Positions 23,155 to 31,995 are shown, numbered from the stretch's first letter. The stretch is DNA of 49,653 bases from an uncultured Verrucomicrobia subdivision 3 bacterium (GCA_903895255.1 CAITTG010000132.1:1-49653); one strand, 5' to 3'. A program made the numbers and translations. The notes: generated from the letters alone by a model not told the origin.

Positions 23155-24252
23155 TCATCGCTGCAATTCACCGTTTTCCGGCACGCCCGGCTCATCCAGC
23201 AACTGGATTGAGGAAGCCGGGCCGAGGTCGGGATGATTCCACTGGCTCAGCGCCCAGACAACTTTTTTCGCCGGCGTTACCTCCAGCACCTGCACTGTGC
23301 CCGGCCAAAGCTTCGGGTCCTTGAGGTCCGCCGGGCACCAGTTGCAAATAACCGTGTTGCCATTCGCCAGCCGGCTGGCCTCTTGAAAAATAAAGCACTG
23401 ATACTCGGGTATGTCCTTTTCCGAAAACTGCCAGACGACCCGCCCCTGGGGATTAACCTCCAATACGGTGGAATGATAAGATGAAATGAGCGTGTTGCCA
23501 TTGTCCAGCCGCGTTGCCGACCATGGCCCCTTGGTGGCATAGGTCCAGATGGCTTTGCCGTCCGCGTCGTACTCCACAACTTTATTGTCCGCCAGGTGCG
23601 CCGCCAGGTAAGTGCCCGCTTTGGTTTGGTGAACCCGCCGGAATTGCAGGTGCGGGCTGCGCTCCGGATGCGCCACCGGGAGCGTTAGTTCCTTTTCCGT
23701 CTGGCCGGTGACAATGTTGATGAGCATCAACTTCGCCGGATTGCCATTTTGAGTCACCAGCACCCGGTCCAGGCCGAGGGGCTGGATTGAATGGATTTCC
23801 GTGCCCCTTGGGGCGTCCAGGTTCCAGATGATTTTGTGGTCCGGTGTGATTTCGCTCGCGCCGACCTTGCGGCAGAAGACGATGTTCCCGTTGGCAAGGC
23901 GCGTCGCGTCGCCCAATTCCTGCAAGGTGCCGTCCGCATCCTTGATGGGAATGCTATAACTCCAGGTCACCCGGCCAGCCTGGACCAGATAAATGGTCTG
24001 GTTGGTGAACCGGTGATCCCACTCGCCGGTGTAGAGAAAGGGATGCTGGGCCAGACCGTTGCCCGGCAGTAGTGACGGGGCATGGGCAACCGGGTTGGTG
24101 GCGGTGGACCCAACCGGCGCCGCATCGGCCCAGGTGCTGGCCGCCAAACCGCCGGCCAGCAGGAGCCGCAGGGACCATACGCGCCAAATACCGGCGGCGC
24201 TGGCCAGCGAGCGCCAGGGTTGCCCGTGCGCATGGGATTCAATCGTTTTCAC
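23155..24252 (-). CDS. Exported PQQ-type beta-propeller protein
   Basis: The 365-residue protein has an N-terminal hydrophobic signal or anchor (SLRLLLAGGLAASTWA, about residues 27-42), then repeated blades of the form RLANGNIVFCRK, RLDNGNTLISSY and RLANGNTVICNW, each followed by a Trp-containing strand (VTWSY, IIWNL, AIWTY, VVWQF, VVWALSQW). The pattern is of the PQQ-like or arylsulfotransferase-like propeller group. No catalytic residues can be assigned. As the first gene of the pectin-type operon it may bind or process polysaccharide fragments. The start at 24252 follows the operator-promoter by about 35 bases. Confidence 0.75.
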   Translation of the reverse strand: MKTIESHAHGQPWRSLASAAGIWRVWSLRLLLAGGLAASTWADAAPVGSTATNPVAHAPSLLPGNGLAQHPFLYTGEWDHRFTNQTIYLVQAGRVTWSYSIPIKDADGTLQELGDATRLANGNIVFCRKVGASEITPDHKIIWNLDAPRGTEIHSIQPLGLDRVLVTQNGNPAKLMLINIVTGQTEKELTLPVAHPERSPHLQFRRVHQTKAGTYLAAHLADNKVVEYDADGKAIWTYATKGPWSATRLDNGNTLISSYHSTVLEVNPQGRVVWQFSEKDIPEYQCFIFQEASRLANGNTVICNWCPADLKDPKLWPGTVQVLEVTPAKKVVWALSQWNHPDLGPASSIQLLDEPGVPENGELQR

Positions 24253-24284
24253 AGGTTGGATGATTTATCCGGGTTGTGTGGCCG

Positions 24285-24315
24285 CCATACTGATATATCA
24301 GCATGGCCAGGTCAA
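24285..24315 (-). promoter_or_regulatory. Promoter with overlapping palindromic operator for the sugar-acid operon
   Basis: TTGACC (24315-24310), a 17-base spacer and CAGTAT (24292-24287) form the promoter. A 22-base inverted repeat (24285-24306, centre CTGATATATCAG) with one mismatched pair covers the -10 and most of the spacer; one more G-C pair extends it to 24 bases. A dimeric repressor bound there would block RNA polymerase. No regulator gene is adjacent. The rest of the gap up to 24486 shows nothing else. Confidence 0.6.
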
Positions 24316-24486
24316 GCCACGGTGCAAATTGGCCCGGGGCAACGGCCCAACCCTTTTGCAGGGCGATGATCTTTGGGAGCGATCAGGTCGTTCCGCGCAA
24401 CTCCAGACCGGAGCGGGGCACCGCGTGGGAAGGATCGGACGAATGGTGTCTCATCCCCATTTTATCCGGCGGGGGGGTGCGGGAGG

Positions 24487-27156
24487 TCATTCTCGTTTTC
24501 CCGTCAGTTCCGGCCGGCGGGGTTGCAGCAATTTCGCCACCAGACCGGTCCAGCCGGTTTGGTGGGGGGCGCCGCAGCCGCGGCCGGTGTCGCCGTGGAA
24601 ATATTCGTGGAACAACACGTAGTCTTTGAAGTGTGGATCGCTGGCTTGTTTGGGATGATACTTCAAGACTGGGCGCTGGCCGTCCGCTCCGGCGAGAAAG
24701 AGTTTAATGAGCCGGCGCGACAGCTCGTCGGCCACTTCATTGAGGGTCAGGTAATTCCCGGAACGGGTGGGGCATTCGACCTTGAAATCGTCCCCGTAGT
24801 AGTGATGGAATTTTTGGAGGGATTCGATGATGAGAAAGTTCACGGGCATCCAGATGGGGCCCCGCCAGTTGGAGTTGCCGCCGAAGAGGTTGTTCTCGGA
24901 TTCCGCCGGCCAGTAGCCGACCTCCTGAAAAAAGCCGTCGCACACAAAGCGGTAGGGCTTGCCGCTGTGGACCTTCGAGAGGGCGCGCACGCCATAGTCG
25001 CTGAGGAACTCGGTTTCATCGAGCATGCGGCTGAGCAGGCATTTCATGCGGTGCCCGCGCAAGAGGGAAAGCAGATGCCGCTCCCCGCTGCCGGAATCCT
25101 GCCAGCGCGAGACGAGGCTGGCCAGATCAGGGCGGTTTTGCAGCAGCCATTCGAGGCGGTTGGTGAACTCGGGAACTTGTAACAACATCTCGGGGTCGAG
25201 GGTTTCCACCGCGAACAGCGGGATCAATCCGACCATGGAGCGGATTTTGAGCGGCAGGCTTTTGCCATCGGGCAGGTTGAGCACATCGTAGTAAAATTCA
25301 TCCTGCTCATTCCACAGGCCGATGCCCTGGTGGCCGATGTTGTTCATGGCCTCGGCGATTTGCAGGAAGTGCTCGAAGAATTTGGAGGCGATGTCCTGGT
25401 ACACCTCGTTGTGCAGGGCCAGCTCGAGGGCGATGCGCATGAGGTTCAGTGAATACATGGCCATCCAGCTCGTGCCATCGGCCTGGTTGAGAAAGCCGCC
25501 GGTGGGCATGGGCTTGCTGCGGTCGAAGACCCCGATGTTATCCAGCCCGAGAAAGCCGCCTTGGAAAATGTTGCGGCCCTGGGTGTCCTTGCGGTTGACC
25601 CACCAGGTGAAATTGAGCAGCAGCTTGTGGAAGACGCGCTCAAGGAATTTGAGGTCGCCCTGGTCCTCCGGATTGGTCTCGCGCCGGGTCCGGCGGTCCA
25701 TCTGGAACACGCGCCAGGTGGCCCAGGCGTGGACGGGCGGGTTGACGTCGTGAAAGGCCCATTCGTAGGCCGGCAACTGGCCGTTGGGGTGCATGTACCA
25801 TTCGCGCGTGAGCAGCACGAGCTGGTTCTTGGCAAACTGCGGGTCCACCATGGCCAGCGGCAGGCAGTGAAACGCCAGGTCCCAGGCGGCATACCAGGGA
25901 TATTCCCATTTATCGGGCATGGAAATGATGTTGGCGTTGTTGAGGTGGTGCCAGTCGGCGTTGCGGCCCTGGTCGCGGCCGGGCGGGGGTGGCGGCTGGG
26001 TGGGGTCGCCTTTGATCCATTCATCCACGCTGTAATTATAAAACTGCTTGGACCAGATCATGCCGGCCAGGGCCTGGCGTTGCACCAGGCGGGCGTCGGG
26101 GTCGGAAATGTCATGCTGCAAATCAGCGTAAAACTGGTCGGTCTCGGCGAGGCGCTGGGCGAAAATGGCGTCAAAGTCGGCGAATGGAGCGGCCATGGGG
26201 GCCATGGTGAGGCGCAGGCGCACGCTCACGGATTCGCCGGGCGGGACGGTGAATTGATAGCGGGCCCCGGCCTTGGTGCCCTTGCGGGCCGGGTTCACGG
26301 CGTCCGCGCGGCCCTGGATGATATAATCGTGAAAGGCATCCTTGTAATAACCGGTGCCCTCGGCGGCGCCAAAGATGCGTTTGGGATTGGTTTCGTTGTC
26401 GCAAAAGAGCAATTCCGGCTGGCCGTCGCAGTAGAGCACGTATTCGCCCATCTCGACCACCGCGAGAGCGATGGAGCGGTCATCGAGCGCGTGGAGGCGG
26501 GGCCGCACGGACACGTTGTCCCAGGACCACGTGTTGCGGAACCAGATTTGCGGGAGGAGTTCGAGCGGCGCGGCCTCCGGTCCGCGATTGTGCGCGGTGA
26601 CGCGCATCAGAATTTCCTCCGGCGCGGCTTGGGCATACTCAACGAAGACATCGAAATAGCGGTCGCCGGCGAAGATGCCGGTGTCGAGCAGTTCATACTC
26701 GGGCGCGGTGATGCCGCGGCGGGCGTTGATATCCACCAGGTTCGCGTAGGGGAATTCGCGCTGGGGATATTTGTAGAGCATCTTGAGGTAGGTGTGGGCG
26801 GGGGCGGCGTCGAGGTAGTAATAAAGCTCCTTGACGTCCTCGCCGTGGTTGCCCTCGGCGTTGGTGAGGCCGAAAATGCGCTCCTTCAAGATGGTGTCAC
26901 GGCCGTTCCACAGGCCAAGGGCCAGACAGATCAACTGTCGGCGGTCGCTGAACCCGGCGATGCCGTCCTCGCCCCAGCGGTAAGCGCGGCTGCGGGCGTG
27001 ATCGTGCGGAAAATATTCCCAGGCCGTGCCCCCGGGCGAGTAATCCTCGCGCACCGTGCCCCACTGGCGCTCGGACAAATAGGGGCCCCAGCGCTTCCAA
27101 AACTGCTTTTTGGCGTTGTCATCCGCCAGTCGTTGCTGTTCCAAATTAACGGCCAT
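24487..27156 (-). CDS. GH63-type glucosidase (MGH1-like)
   Basis: The 889-residue cytoplasmic protein (no signal peptide) has the N-terminal KKQFWKRWGPYLSERQWGTVREDYSPGG and WNGRDTILKERIFGLTNAEGNHGEDVKE of bacterial GH63 relatives. The C-terminal (alpha/alpha)6 barrel shows YPWYAAWDLAFHCLP (acid Asp), PAYEWAFHDVNPPVHAW, GFLGLDNIGVFDRS and GGNSNWRGPIWMPVNFLI. Members hydrolyse alpha-glucosides such as glucosylglycerate or mannosylglycerate, often linked to osmolyte turnover; the substrate here is open. It precedes the sugar-acid operon by 234 bases but has its own context. A basic Pro-rich loop (PTQPPPPPGRDQGR) interrupts the barrel, as in relatives. Confidence 0.88.
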   Translation of the reverse strand: MAVNLEQQRLADDNAKKQFWKRWGPYLSERQWGTVREDYSPGGTAWEYFPHDHARSRAYRWGEDGIAGFSDRRQLICLALGLWNGRDTILKERIFGLTNAEGNHGEDVKELYYYLDAAPAHTYLKMLYKYPQREFPYANLVDINARRGITAPEYELLDTGIFAGDRYFDVFVEYAQAAPEEILMRVTAHNRGPEAAPLELLPQIWFRNTWSWDNVSVRPRLHALDDRSIALAVVEMGEYVLYCDGQPELLFCDNETNPKRIFGAAEGTGYYKDAFHDYIIQGRADAVNPARKGTKAGARYQFTVPPGESVSVRLRLTMAPMAAPFADFDAIFAQRLAETDQFYADLQHDISDPDARLVQRQALAGMIWSKQFYNYSVDEWIKGDPTQPPPPPGRDQGRNADWHHLNNANIISMPDKWEYPWYAAWDLAFHCLPLAMVDPQFAKNQLVLLTREWYMHPNGQLPAYEWAFHDVNPPVHAWATWRVFQMDRRTRRETNPEDQGDLKFLERVFHKLLLNFTWWVNRKDTQGRNIFQGGFLGLDNIGVFDRSKPMPTGGFLNQADGTSWMAMYSLNLMRIALELALHNEVYQDIASKFFEHFLQIAEAMNNIGHQGIGLWNEQDEFYYDVLNLPDGKSLPLKIRSMVGLIPLFAVETLDPEMLLQVPEFTNRLEWLLQNRPDLASLVSRWQDSGSGERHLLSLLRGHRMKCLLSRMLDETEFLSDYGVRALSKVHSGKPYRFVCDGFFQEVGYWPAESENNLFGGNSNWRGPIWMPVNFLIIESLQKFHHYYGDDFKVECPTRSGNYLTLNEVADELSRRLIKLFLAGADGQRPVLKYHPKQASDPHFKDYVLFHEYFHGDTGRGCGAPHQTGWTGLVAKLLQPRRPELTGKRE

Positions 27157-27294
27157 AATTTAAATCCGGTCAGTTCCGTTCCCTGTCACGCTCTTATCAA
27201 TAGAATAAAAGACGCGGGAGAGCCACTGGGAAATACAAATTCAAGAGCGTCGGGAACACCATGCGGGCGAAAGGAGGAGCTTGACGTCTCCAGC

Positions 27295-28098
27295 TTACTT
27301 GGTTCGCACCTGGAGTTGGCTGGCGGCAGCCAGTTCGGCCAGGCCGCCAGGGTAAAACTCGGCGCGATAGGCCTCGGTTTCGAGCAGATGCCGGCCGGCG
27401 GGCGCTTGCTCGCGCTGGAGCAGGTGTTTTAATTCCGCCAGGCTGGCGGACCAGCGGAAGCCGTTGAAAAATTCCACGCCGGCAAACTGGGTTTTGTACA
27501 AGGCGCTGTCCGAGTAGCAGGTTCCCAAATAAAGCCGCCGGCAGCCGCGGCCGGCAAACAATTCCACGGCGGCGGTCATCATGAACATGCCCAGGCTGCG
27601 CAGCGGATGGCTCAGGTCGTAAAACGCGTAATAATAATAGGCCAGCGACGTCCCTTCCAAATAGAGCGCGGCCACGCCGATTTCGGCGCCGGTTTGGCCA
27701 TCCGTAAACACCAGCACGTGGGAGATGACCGGATGCGCGAACAGCGAATCCAGCCGTTCACAGCTCATGACGTCGGGACCAAATTTGGCGTCCGCGTAAC
27801 TTTTGAAAAACTGGCGGCGGGCGGGGGTGTAATCAAATTTATCCCGGGGCACCAGTTCCACATTGATGCCCTGGCCCTTGCGGAGGATGCGGCGGTTTTC
27901 CGAGGAGAGTTCAAACTGCTCGAGGTTGACGCGGATCTGGCGGCACAGATAAAAGCGGTCCAGTTGATGTGAGGCGGGCAGGAAGCCGGCGTTGAAAAGA
28001 TCCGCCGGGGTTTCGCCGGGCTCGGGGAGTGCCCAGATGGCGTAGGAATAACTGTACTTGCTATAATCGGCGTGCTGTTCGGAAAAGAGCAGTTTCAT
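27295..28098 (-). CDS. Arginyl/leucyl-tRNA-protein transferase-like GNAT protein
   Basis: The 267-residue protein resembles the C-terminal half of arginyl- and leucyl-tRNA-protein transferases (GNAT fold). Seen are SYSYAIWALPEPGE, FYLCRQIRVNLEQFELSSENRRILRK, a hydrophobic YLEGTSLAYYYYAFYD strand and RLYLGTCYSDSALYKTQF-GVEFFNGFRWS. A full N-degron transferase is not certain, because the N-terminal Cys cluster of ATE is absent. Its start overlaps the stop of the mazG-like gene by four bases, which implies co-expression. It may add an amino acid to protein N-termini, or be a repurposed relative. Confidence 0.65.
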   Translation of the reverse strand: MKLLFSEQHADYSKYSYSYAIWALPEPGETPADLFNAGFLPASHQLDRFYLCRQIRVNLEQFELSSENRRILRKGQGINVELVPRDKFDYTPARRQFFKSYADAKFGPDVMSCERLDSLFAHPVISHVLVFTDGQTGAEIGVAALYLEGTSLAYYYYAFYDLSHPLRSLGMFMMTAAVELFAGRGCRRLYLGTCYSDSALYKTQFAGVEFFNGFRWSASLAELKHLLQREQAPAGRHLLETEAYRAEFYPGGLAELAAASQLQVRTK

Positions 28099-28754
28099 GG
28101 GCGGGCCGATTTTGCCTCCGCCCGGCGCAGTTGCCGCTCGGATTTTTTCACTTCAGCCGCCAGCAATTCCTCGGCTGACCAGCCGCGCGCCTGGGCCTGG
28201 GCGGCGAGAGCAAACAGCTCCCTGGCCAGGGCCGGTTTGGTCCAGCGCCGAACGGGTTTGGCCGCGGGCAGGAGACTGGCCTTGCGCGCTTTTTTGACGA
28301 GCTTTTCCGCCCGGGCCAGCGCCGGGAGATGACGGGGAATGCCATCCAGCGCCGAGGGGCGTTCATGCCGGGTGCCCTGCTTTTCGGCCCGCTTGATCTG
28401 CTCCCAGTTGGCCCAGACCTCGTCCACGTTTTTCACCTTGGTCGCGCCAAACACATGGGGATGCCGGCGGATCAATTTTTCAACAAGGACGCGGGTGACC
28501 TTTTCAAAATCAAATACCCCGCGTTCGCTGGCGAGCTGGCAATGAAACACCACTTGCAGCAGCAGATCGCCGAGTTCCTCAGCCATCTCGAGATCGTCCC
28601 CGGCTTCGATGGCGTCAATCAATTCGTAAACCTCCTCGATGGCGTGACGCCGCAGGGTATGATGATCCTGCTCGCGGTCCCACGGGCAGCCCTGCGGCGA
28701 GCGGAGCGTGGCCATGACCTGCAGGAGTTCGTTGATCGCGGGCTGCTTTTTCAT
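28095..28754 (-). CDS. mazG: MazG-type nucleoside triphosphate pyrophosphohydrolase
   Basis: The 219-residue all-alpha pyrophosphatase hydrolyses NTPs to NMPs and is thought to cleanse nucleotide pools. It contains LRSPQGCPWDREQDHHTLRRHAIEEVYELIDAI (ExxE metal site), AEELGDLLLQVVFHCQLA (ExxD) and RRHPHVFG.TKV..VDEVWANWEQIK. The usual second MazG domain is shortened, with an Ala/Lys-rich C-terminus. I prefer ATG 28754; ATG 28793 would overlap the PemK gene by 14 bases and neither has a clear Shine-Dalgarno sequence. It lies between the toxin pair and the arginyltransferase-like gene, all on one strand. Confidence 0.88.
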   Translation of the reverse strand: MKKQPAINELLQVMATLRSPQGCPWDREQDHHTLRRHAIEEVYELIDAIEAGDDLEMAEELGDLLLQVVFHCQLASERGVFDFEKVTRVLVEKLIRRHPHVFGATKVKNVDEVWANWEQIKRAEKQGTRHERPSALDGIPRHLPALARAEKLVKKARKASLLPAAKPVRRWTKPALARELFALAAQAQARGWSAEELLAAEVKKSERQLRRAEAKSARP

Positions 28755-28779
28755 GCGCTGACAATCGGCGGCCGACTTT

Positions 28780-29103
28780 TCAAAGCCAGCCATTGACCCG
28801 GTTAATGGTGATTGTGATCTGTCTCCGGCGTTCGGTGCTCACCGCCCCGCGCCGATTCACCAAATTCTGCTTGGGGATGGTGTAAAGCAAGTCATACTTG
28901 CACAAGGTTGGCCAGTCCAGACCATCCTGCGAATCCAGGACTAACTCGTTGGGTTCCGGCAACCGGCTGGCCCGGCGCGAAGCGCAAACGATAACCGTGA
29001 CGTCCGGCTTGTGGGCTACCCGGTCCGGATGCGACACGATGACCACGGGATGGGGTTCCGGCCAGCCCGGCGGTTGCCAGCTAAAGATATCCCACGCTTT
29101 CAT
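28780..29103 (-). CDS. PemK/MazF-type toxin (predicted endoribonuclease)
   Basis: The 107-residue protein has the PemK/MazF beta-barrel pattern: GWPEPHPVVIVSHPDR at the start (the usual G-x-RP-VVIVS position), PDVTVIVCAS with strand 3, ELVLDSQDGLDWPTLCKYDLLYTIPK, and a terminal RRQITITINRVNGW. Toxins of this fold cut mRNA. The second-strand Thr/Ser catalytic pair is not obvious, so activity is unproven. It overlaps the antitoxin gene by four bases. It is named by fold, not by experiment. Confidence 0.75.
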   Translation of the reverse strand: MKAWDIFSWQPPGWPEPHPVVIVSHPDRVAHKPDVTVIVCASRRASRLPEPNELVLDSQDGLDWPTLCKYDLLYTIPKQNLVNRRGAVSTERRRQITITINRVNGWL

Positions 29104-29381
29104 TCAGCGTCCGGAAGGGGGCTGGGCAGGCTGGCAAGGTGATGTTCCAGCTCATCGAATTCGGGGTTTGGCTGCTGATAGCACCGCCGGGATTCGGCCC
29201 GCGACATGGGTTTGAGGTCTTTGAGCGGATGGGTGGACCGTTGCTCGCGCAGCTTGGGCAGTCCCAGTTTCATACTCTGGCGCATGATGTCCGCCGTGGA
29301 CAACCCCAAATCAACGGATGCCTGCCGCACCTCCCCCAACCACTCAGGCGGCACGGCCAGCGGATACGTGTCGGTCCTCAT
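29100..29381 (-). CDS. Antitoxin partner of the PemK-type toxin
   Basis: The 93-residue protein has an N-terminal TYPLAVPPEWLGEVRQASVDLGLSTADIMRQSMKLGLPKL segment that fits a ribbon-helix-helix or similar DNA-binding antitoxin head, and a charged C-terminal tail rich in Glu and Pro, as expected for a flexible toxin-binding end. It is the first gene of the pair. The promoter ends six bases before ATG 29381, so the mRNA should start at the initiation codon. Confidence 0.7.
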   Translation of the reverse strand: MRTDTYPLAVPPEWLGEVRQASVDLGLSTADIMRQSMKLGLPKLREQRSTHPLKDLKPMSRAESRRCYQQPNPEFDELEHHLASLPSPLPDAE

Positions 29382-29387
29382 GGAAGA

Positions 29388-29415
29388 ATCATACAGCGAA
29401 TCCCCACCCTGTCAA
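29388..29415 (-). promoter_or_regulatory. Near-consensus promoter of the PemK-type toxin-antitoxin pair
   Basis: TTGACA (29415-29410), a 16-base spacer and TATGAT (29393-29388) stand six bases before the antitoxin ATG. The fit to the sigma-70 consensus is the best in the window, and it leaves no room for a ribosome-binding site. Confidence 0.65.
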
Positions 29416-29431
29416 CGAGCCGCCAGGGCGC

Positions 29432-29464
29432 AAAAAAGCAGGGGTGGTTTGGGGCCACCCCCGC
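29432..29464 (-). terminator. Rho-independent terminator after the nucleotidyltransferase
   Basis: On the minus strand a 10-bp stem (29464-29455 with 29447-29438, one G-T pair), a seven-base loop and six T residues (29437-29432) follow the stop of the 29477-30223 gene by about a dozen bases. Confidence 0.85.
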
Positions 29465-29476
29465 TGTGGAAACCGT

Positions 29477-30223
29477 TTAAAATTTGGCGAAGATCTGGTT
29501 CGCTTCCTCCAGGGTTTCCTTGGAGCCAATGTCAAACCAAAGACCCGGCACCGGCCAGGTGTAAACGGGCGTGCGCGGATAGAGCCACTGCACCAACCGG
29601 CCGGGCTGGTCGGGGTTGTTGCCCTCGGCGATGTATTGCTGGATCAGGGCAATGGTGCGCTTGGGATAATAATACAGCGCAATCCCGGTGAGGGTGCTGA
29701 CGGGGTGCTTGGGCTTTTCCTCGAAGAAGGTGATGCGGCCGTCGGCATCCGTGGTGATGGAATTGTATTTCTTAATTTCCTCGAGGTTCCCCACGTCATA
29801 GACCGCCTCGACCGGGGCATTTTTCTCCAAGCAGAACTTGCCGAATTCGCCCAGTTTGTCGCTGAACAAGTTGTCGCCGGCGACGACGAGGAAATCGTCA
29901 TCCACAGCCTGGGTGGTCAGCACGTAATTGATGTCGCCGATGGCGCCGAGCTTGTTGGAATCATCGGTGGAGCCATCGTTGACGACCGTGAAGTCGAATT
30001 TGGACTTGGTGGCGCGATAATGATCCGCCCACGTCTGGAAATGAGTGGCGAATTTGGCGTTGGTCACCACATACACCCGGTCAATGGCGGTGATGGGGGC
30101 CAGGTTGTCGAGCACGTGCTCGACCATCGGCTTGCCGGCGACCGGCAGCAGGGGTTTGGGTTGGGTGAGCGTCAGGGGGTAGAGACGCGTGGCGTAGCCG
30201 GCGGCTAGAATAATGACCTTCAT
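29477..30223 (-). CDS. Sugar-phosphate nucleotidyltransferase (RmlA-like fold)
   Basis: The 248-residue protein activates a sugar-1-phosphate with an NTP to form an NDP-sugar. The nucleotide loop is MKVIILAAGYATRLYPLTLTQPKPLLPVAGKPM with the G-x-G-x-R-like AAGYATRLYPLT; further motifs are VVAGDNLFSD (metal Asp), FEEKPKHPVSTLTGIALYYYPK and VPGLWFDIGSKETLEEAN. It is shorter than dTDP-glucose pyrophosphorylase and lacks extra domains, resembling the GlmU/RmlA N-terminal core. The sugar is unknown. Its start overlaps the ptsI stop by four bases, an unusual partnership. Confidence 0.88.
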   Translation of the reverse strand: MKVIILAAGYATRLYPLTLTQPKPLLPVAGKPMVEHVLDNLAPITAIDRVYVVTNAKFATHFQTWADHYRATKSKFDFTVVNDGSTDDSNKLGAIGDINYVLTTQAVDDDFLVVAGDNLFSDKLGEFGKFCLEKNAPVEAVYDVGNLEEIKKYNSITTDADGRITFFEEKPKHPVSTLTGIALYYYPKRTIALIQQYIAEGNNPDQPGRLVQWLYPRTPVYTWPVPGLWFDIGSKETLEEANQIFAKF

Positions 30224-31995
30224 GTTTTATTTTCGAATAAACTGGGCGCGTCCGCGCGGGCCAGTAACTGGCAACGCTGGTAAATTTCCGAGGGCGATCC
30301 GCACTCCAGCGCAAATTTAGCGAGTTCCTGCGCCTCGGTCAATTTCAAGCGGCGGATCATGTACTTGATTTGGGCGACGCCAGCGGGGGCGGTGCTGAGT
30401 TCATCCACGCCCAGTCCGATGAGCAGGGGTGCGAGCGTGGGGTCGCCGGCGATTTCCCCGCAGACGCCCACCCAGATGCCGTGCCGGTGCGCGGCATCCA
30501 CAGTGAGTTTGATGAGCCGCACAATGGCGGGATGGGTCGGCTCGTAGAGGTAGGAAACTTTTTCGTTGGTACGGTCGGCGGCCAGGGTGTACTGGATGAG
30601 GTCATTGCTGCCGATGCTGAAAAATTTGGCGTGTTGGGCGAGGTCGTCGGCAATCAGCACGGCGGCGGGAATTTCAATCATCACGCCGATTTCCAGGTTT
30701 TCATCGAAGGGAATGCCCTCGGCGCGCAACTCCGCCTTGCACTTTTCGACCAAGGCATTGGCTTGCAGGAGTTCCGGCAGTCCCGAGATCATCGGGTACA
30801 TCATTTTGACATTGCCCTCGGCGCTGGCGCGGAGGATCGCGCGGAGCTGGGGCCGGAACAATTCCGGCTGGGCGAGGCAGAGCCGGATGGCCCGCCAGCC
30901 AAGGAAGGGGTTCATTTCCTGCGCGATCTGCAGATGCGAGGCAAATTTATCGCCGCCCAAATCCAGCGTGCGAATGATCACCGTTTGGGGCTTGAGCGCC
31001 GCGGCCACCTGGCGGTAGGCCTGGTATTGCACCTCCTCGGAGGGCAGCTTGTCGCGGTTGATGAACAGGAATTCTGTCCGGAACAAGCCCACGCCATCCG
31101 CCCCATGCCGGACGACCTCCGTGGTGTCTTCCGGATCCTCAATGTTGGCCGAAAGGTGAATCGGCTTGCCGTCCATCGTCACCGCCGGCTGACGCTGGAT
31201 TTCGGTAAGCTTTTCCGCCAGCGACGCCTTGTGTTGCTGCAACTGTCCGTATTGAAACAGCGTTTGGTCGGTCGGATTGACGATCAGCAGGCCGTTGTAG
31301 CCATCGAGCAGGGCGTAATCACCGGTTTCCATCTCCAGGCTGGCGACTTCGAGGCCGACCACGGCGGGAATGCCGAGCGACCGGGCCATGATGGCCGTGT
31401 GCGAGGTGCGTCCGCCGATGTCCGTGGCAAAGCCGAGCACGAGCTTTTTGTCCAGTTGCGCGGTGGTGGAGGGACTCAGGTCGTGACTAAGCAAAATGCA
31501 GGCTTCTGACAGGTGCCGCAGATCGAAGGCGTCCTTCACCTCCATCAGGTTGTCCAGCACGCGGGCGGTGAAATCGCGAATGTCAGCCGCCCGCTGGCTG
31601 AGGTATTCATCATCGGCGGCCAGGAGCGCCTCGGCAAAACGTTCGGCCGTGCTGTGAAAGGCAAATTCGGCGTTGGTCTGCTTCTCCTTGATCAGGTGGA
31701 AAACCTCGCTGAGCAAATTGGGGTCATCCAACATCTGCAGATGGGCTTCAAAAATATCCGCCTCTTTGGAGCCCAGGTTTTTGGCAACACGATTCTGAAT
31801 TTCCAGGATTTGCAGCCGGGTTTGGACGAGGGATTTTTCGAATCGGTCAATTTCCGCCGGAACCTCCGCCTCGGGCACTTCACGGCGAATGACGACATGC
31901 CGGGCGCGGTGCAAGACGCGAATTTTTCCGCGACAAATGCCGGCCGAGACGGCAATGCCGCGAAACACTTTTTCTCCCTTTGCCTGAGCCGACAT
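30220..31995 (-). CDS. ptsI: Phosphoenolpyruvate-protein phosphotransferase (enzyme I)
   Basis: The 591-residue enzyme takes phosphate from PEP and passes it to HPr. The N-terminal half holds the phosphohistidine site GGRTSHTAIMARSLGIPAVVG (H199). The C-terminal PEP barrel has GADGVGLFRTEFLF, LDLGGDK, NPFLGWRAIRLCL, EIGVMIEIPAAV, FSIGSNDLIQYTLAADR and the active Cys in GVCGEIAGD. It is complete, without an NPr/GAF regulatory front end. No ptsH or PTS permease is in the window, so it may serve a regulatory phosphorelay. It is followed directly by a sugar nucleotidyltransferase. Confidence 0.96.
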   Translation of the reverse strand: MSAQAKGEKVFRGIAVSAGICRGKIRVLHRARHVVIRREVPEAEVPAEIDRFEKSLVQTRLQILEIQNRVAKNLGSKEADIFEAHLQMLDDPNLLSEVFHLIKEKQTNAEFAFHSTAERFAEALLAADDEYLSQRAADIRDFTARVLDNLMEVKDAFDLRHLSEACILLSHDLSPSTTAQLDKKLVLGFATDIGGRTSHTAIMARSLGIPAVVGLEVASLEMETGDYALLDGYNGLLIVNPTDQTLFQYGQLQQHKASLAEKLTEIQRQPAVTMDGKPIHLSANIEDPEDTTEVVRHGADGVGLFRTEFLFINRDKLPSEEVQYQAYRQVAAALKPQTVIIRTLDLGGDKFASHLQIAQEMNPFLGWRAIRLCLAQPELFRPQLRAILRASAEGNVKMMYPMISGLPELLQANALVEKCKAELRAEGIPFDENLEIGVMIEIPAAVLIADDLAQHAKFFSIGSNDLIQYTLAADRTNEKVSYLYEPTHPAIVRLIKLTVDAAHRHGIWVGVCGEIAGDPTLAPLLIGLGVDELSTAPAGVAQIKYMIRRLKLTEAQELAKFALECGSPSEIYQRCQLLARADAPSLFENKT

